15,812 bases of DNA from JBBDJG01 sp040880005 (GTDB lineage: Bacteria; Actinomycetota; Thermoleophilia; Solirubrobacterales; JBBDJG01). The stretch is taken from NCBI GenBank assembly GCA_040880005.1, contig JBBDJG010000030.1, positions 1 to 15,812 on the forward strand, read 5' to 3'. This document shows, piece by piece, positions 14,454 to 15,812 of this stretch. The notes under the pieces are model-generated. The model was not told the DNA's origin, made no database searches, and was given only the letters and a program-made list of their open reading frames with translations. Numbering within the stretch: position 1 is the first letter of the stretch; every line of letters starts with the position of its first letter. A program made the translations under genes and the position numbers.

Positions 14454-14519
14454 GCGTCCGTAGGACGACGCTCCAGCATGCTGGGGGTCGAGGGGGCGGC
14501 GAGCCCCCCGATATTCCAG
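14454..14519 (+). promoter_or_regulatory. Cluster of hairpins between nusG and rplK
   Basis: The 96-bp gap holds CGTCC-GTA-GGACG (14455-14467), the palindrome CCAGCATGCTGG (14473-14484) and GGGGGC-GGCGA-GCCCCC (14492-14508). The last stem can grow with TCG (14488-14490)/CGA (14509-14511) and then CTGG (14481-14484)/CCAG (14516-14519), which would break the palindrome. The rplK leader is where ribosomal protein L1 represses its own operon in E. coli, so a translational control region is plausible. I could not identify an L1-site match. Confidence 0.45.
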
Positions 14520-14544
14520 CGCCAGATACTCTGAACGTCCGATC

Positions 14545-15078
14545 ATGGCGAAGAAAGTCCTGACACTCATAAAGCTCCAGATCCCGGCCGCCGCGGCCAA
14601 CCCGGCCCCGCCGGTGGGTCCGGCACTTGGCCAGCACGGCGTCAACATCATGGAGTTCTGCAAGGCGTTCAACGCTCGAACGCAGTCGGACGCCGGCACG
14701 ATCATCCCGGTGGAGATCACGGTCTTCGAGGACCGCTCCTTCACGTTCATCACAAAGACTCCGCCGGCTGCGGTGCTGATCAAGCAGGCAATCGGGGCAG
14801 CCAAGGGGTCGGGCGAGCCCAATCGTGAGAAGGTCGGCACGATCTCGAGGGACCAGGTTCGCCAGATAGCGGAGACCAAGATGCCCGACCTGAACGCCAA
14901 CGACGTCGAGCAGGCGATGAAGATCATCGAGGGGACCGCCCGCTCGATGGGCGTGGACGTGGGCGAGAAAACGGTGATGGCCGCTCCCGTTCCCGAGGAT
15001 GCGGGAGACGGCGAAGACAAGGAAAAGGAGACGCCGGCGGAAGCGGCAGCCGAGGCGGAAAAGGGAGAGGTCGGCTGA
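14545..15078 (+). CDS. rplK: 50S ribosomal protein L11 with an acidic C-terminal extension
   Basis: This 177-residue protein of the ribosomal GTPase-associated centre binds 23S rRNA and contacts elongation factors. The N-terminal domain has the proline-rich hinge (LQIPAAAANPAPPVGPALGQ, then HGVNIMEFCKAFN at 31-43), and the C-terminal RNA-binding domain ends near residue 142 (GTARSMGVDVG). Bacterial L11 normally stops at about 140-145 residues. Here about 35 further residues follow (EDAGDGEDKEKETPAEAAAE, from 151), acidic and probably disordered. No Shine-Dalgarno sequence is visible before the ATG at 14545. The stop overlaps the rplA start (TGATG), so the two genes are coupled. Confidence 0.96.
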   Translation: MAKKVLTLIKLQIPAAAANPAPPVGPALGQHGVNIMEFCKAFNARTQSDAGTIIPVEITVFEDRSFTFITKTPPAAVLIKQAIGAAKGSGEPNREKVGTISRDQVRQIAETKMPDLNANDVEQAMKIIEGTARSMGVDVGEKTVMAAPVPEDAGDGEDKEKETPAEAAAEAEKGEVG

Positions 15079-15788
15079 TGGCTCGCGGCAAGCGCTACCG
15101 GGCGCTCAAGGAGCAGATCGACCCCGAGCAGCAATACGAGCCGGCGAAGGCCGTTGACCTCGTCAAGCAGATGCAGTCGGCGAAGTTCAACGAGGCGGTC
15201 GAGGTGCACATTCGCCTCGGCGTCAACGTACGGCACGCGGACGAGCAGGTGCGAAGCACGATGACCATGCCGCACGGGCTCGGCAAGGACGTCAACGTGA
15301 TCGCGTTTGCCCAAGGCGACAAGGCACGTGAGGCAGAGGCGGCCGGCGCCGACTCGGTTGGCGACGAGGACCTGGCCAAGCGCGTCCAGGATGGTTGGAC
15401 CGACTTCGATGTCGCCGTGGCGACGCCCGACATGATGCCGGTGGTGGCGAAGCTGGGCCGCATCCTGGGGCCCCAAGGCAAGATGCCCAATCCCAAGGTC
15501 GGCACGGTCACCGATGACGTGGGCAAGGCCGTCGAGCAGGCGAAGGCTGGGCGTGTCGAGTTCCGCACCGACCGCTCGGGCATCATTCACATGGTGATCG
15601 GGCGCGCCGATTTCGACGAGCGCAAGCTGCTCGAGAACTATGCTGCGCTGATCGACGAGGTGATGCGCGTCAAGCCGTCGGCCGCGAAGGGACGCTACAT
15701 CCGCTCAATCACGCTGACGACGACGATGGGCCCCGGCATCCACGTGGATCCCGCGCGCACTCGGGATCTGGTCGAAGAGCCGGTATAG
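15078..15788 (+). CDS. rplA: 50S ribosomal protein L1
   Basis: This 236-residue protein forms the mobile L1 stalk at the ribosomal E site and in many bacteria represses translation of its own rplK-rplA mRNA. The family signature is present (AKLGRILGPQGKMPNPKVGT, about 124-143), together with KFNEAVEVHIRLGVN, FRTDRSGIIHMVIGR and the C-terminal KGRYIRSITLTTTMGPGIHV. The length matches standard bacterial L1. The ATG at 15078 overlaps the last base of rplK. The stop TAG is complete at 15786-15788, four bases before the poly-G end. The expected downstream rplJ-rplL genes are not in the window. Confidence 0.97.
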   Translation: MARGKRYRALKEQIDPEQQYEPAKAVDLVKQMQSAKFNEAVEVHIRLGVNVRHADEQVRSTMTMPHGLGKDVNVIAFAQGDKAREAEAAGADSVGDEDLAKRVQDGWTDFDVAVATPDMMPVVAKLGRILGPQGKMPNPKVGTVTDDVGKAVEQAKAGRVEFRTDRSGIIHMVIGRADFDERKLLENYAALIDEVMRVKPSAAKGRYIRSITLTTTMGPGIHVDPARTRDLVEEPV

Positions 15789-15792
15789 TTTT

Positions 15793-15812
15793 GGGGGGGG
15801 GGGGGGGGGGGG
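15793..15812. repeat. Terminal run of 20 G
   Basis: The window ends in TTTT followed by 20 uninterrupted G. Such a run at a sequence end is typical of no-signal poly-G from two-colour Illumina chemistry retained at a contig end. A real genomic tract cannot be excluded from sequence alone. Confidence 0.8.

Noticed and set aside
14424..15590. 388-codon open frame antisense to rplK and rplA
   Set aside because: It is a shadow of two well-conserved ribosomal protein genes with no recognisable motif of its own.

Overview
The window is high-GC bacterial DNA, and its gene content and order suggest a member of the Actinomycetota, possibly a deep-branching class such as Thermoleophilia. The taxon is inferred from protein style and the tRNA/rpmG/secE/nusG/rplK/rplA arrangement; no marker here was searched. 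Nearly everything is chromosomal housekeeping sequence plus one complete respiratory nitrate reductase cassette. I see no CRISPR array, insertion sequence, integrase or rRNA gene. The right end (15789-15812) is TTTT plus 20 G, which looks like a contig end or sequencing artefact.

Left part (1-2600). There is a truncated leftward membrane-protein gene and a leftward cupin gene, then a rightward phosphatidylglycerophosphate synthase gene (pgsA). A leftward GTP cyclohydrolase gene of the FolE2/MptA family converges on pgsA across a bidirectional hairpin. folE2 diverges from a primary-type sigma factor gene (2596-3702), which has a long leader with two strong inverted repeats.

Centre (3703-12700). 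tRNA-Tyr(GTA) and tRNA-Thr(GGT) are followed by narK-narG-narH-narJ-narI. These encode a nitrate/nitrite transporter, the molybdenum catalytic subunit, the four-cluster iron-sulfur subunit, the assembly chaperone and the dihaem membrane cytochrome b. All are full length with ligands at the expected positions. narK/narG, narH/narJ and narJ/narI overlap by a few bases, but narG and narH are separated by 163 bp containing a perfect 10-bp hairpin. NarG has no Tat signal, so the enzyme is the cytoplasm-facing type: quinol is oxidised by NarI, nitrate is reduced at NarG, and NarK moves nitrate in and nitrite out. A six-helix HdeD/DUF308 protein gene follows.

Right part (12800-15788). A strong intrinsic terminator precedes rpmG (L33, 54 codons), secE, nusG, rplK and rplA. 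SecE carries a roughly 168-residue charged N-terminal extension, and L11 carries an acidic tail of about 35 residues.

The most distinctive unexplained signals are in non-coding spacers: nested hairpins between secE and nusG, alternative hairpins between nusG and rplK, paired inverted repeats in the sigma-factor leader, and the narG-narH hairpin. I found no clearly new multi-gene system. The best leads are these RNA elements and the protein extensions.
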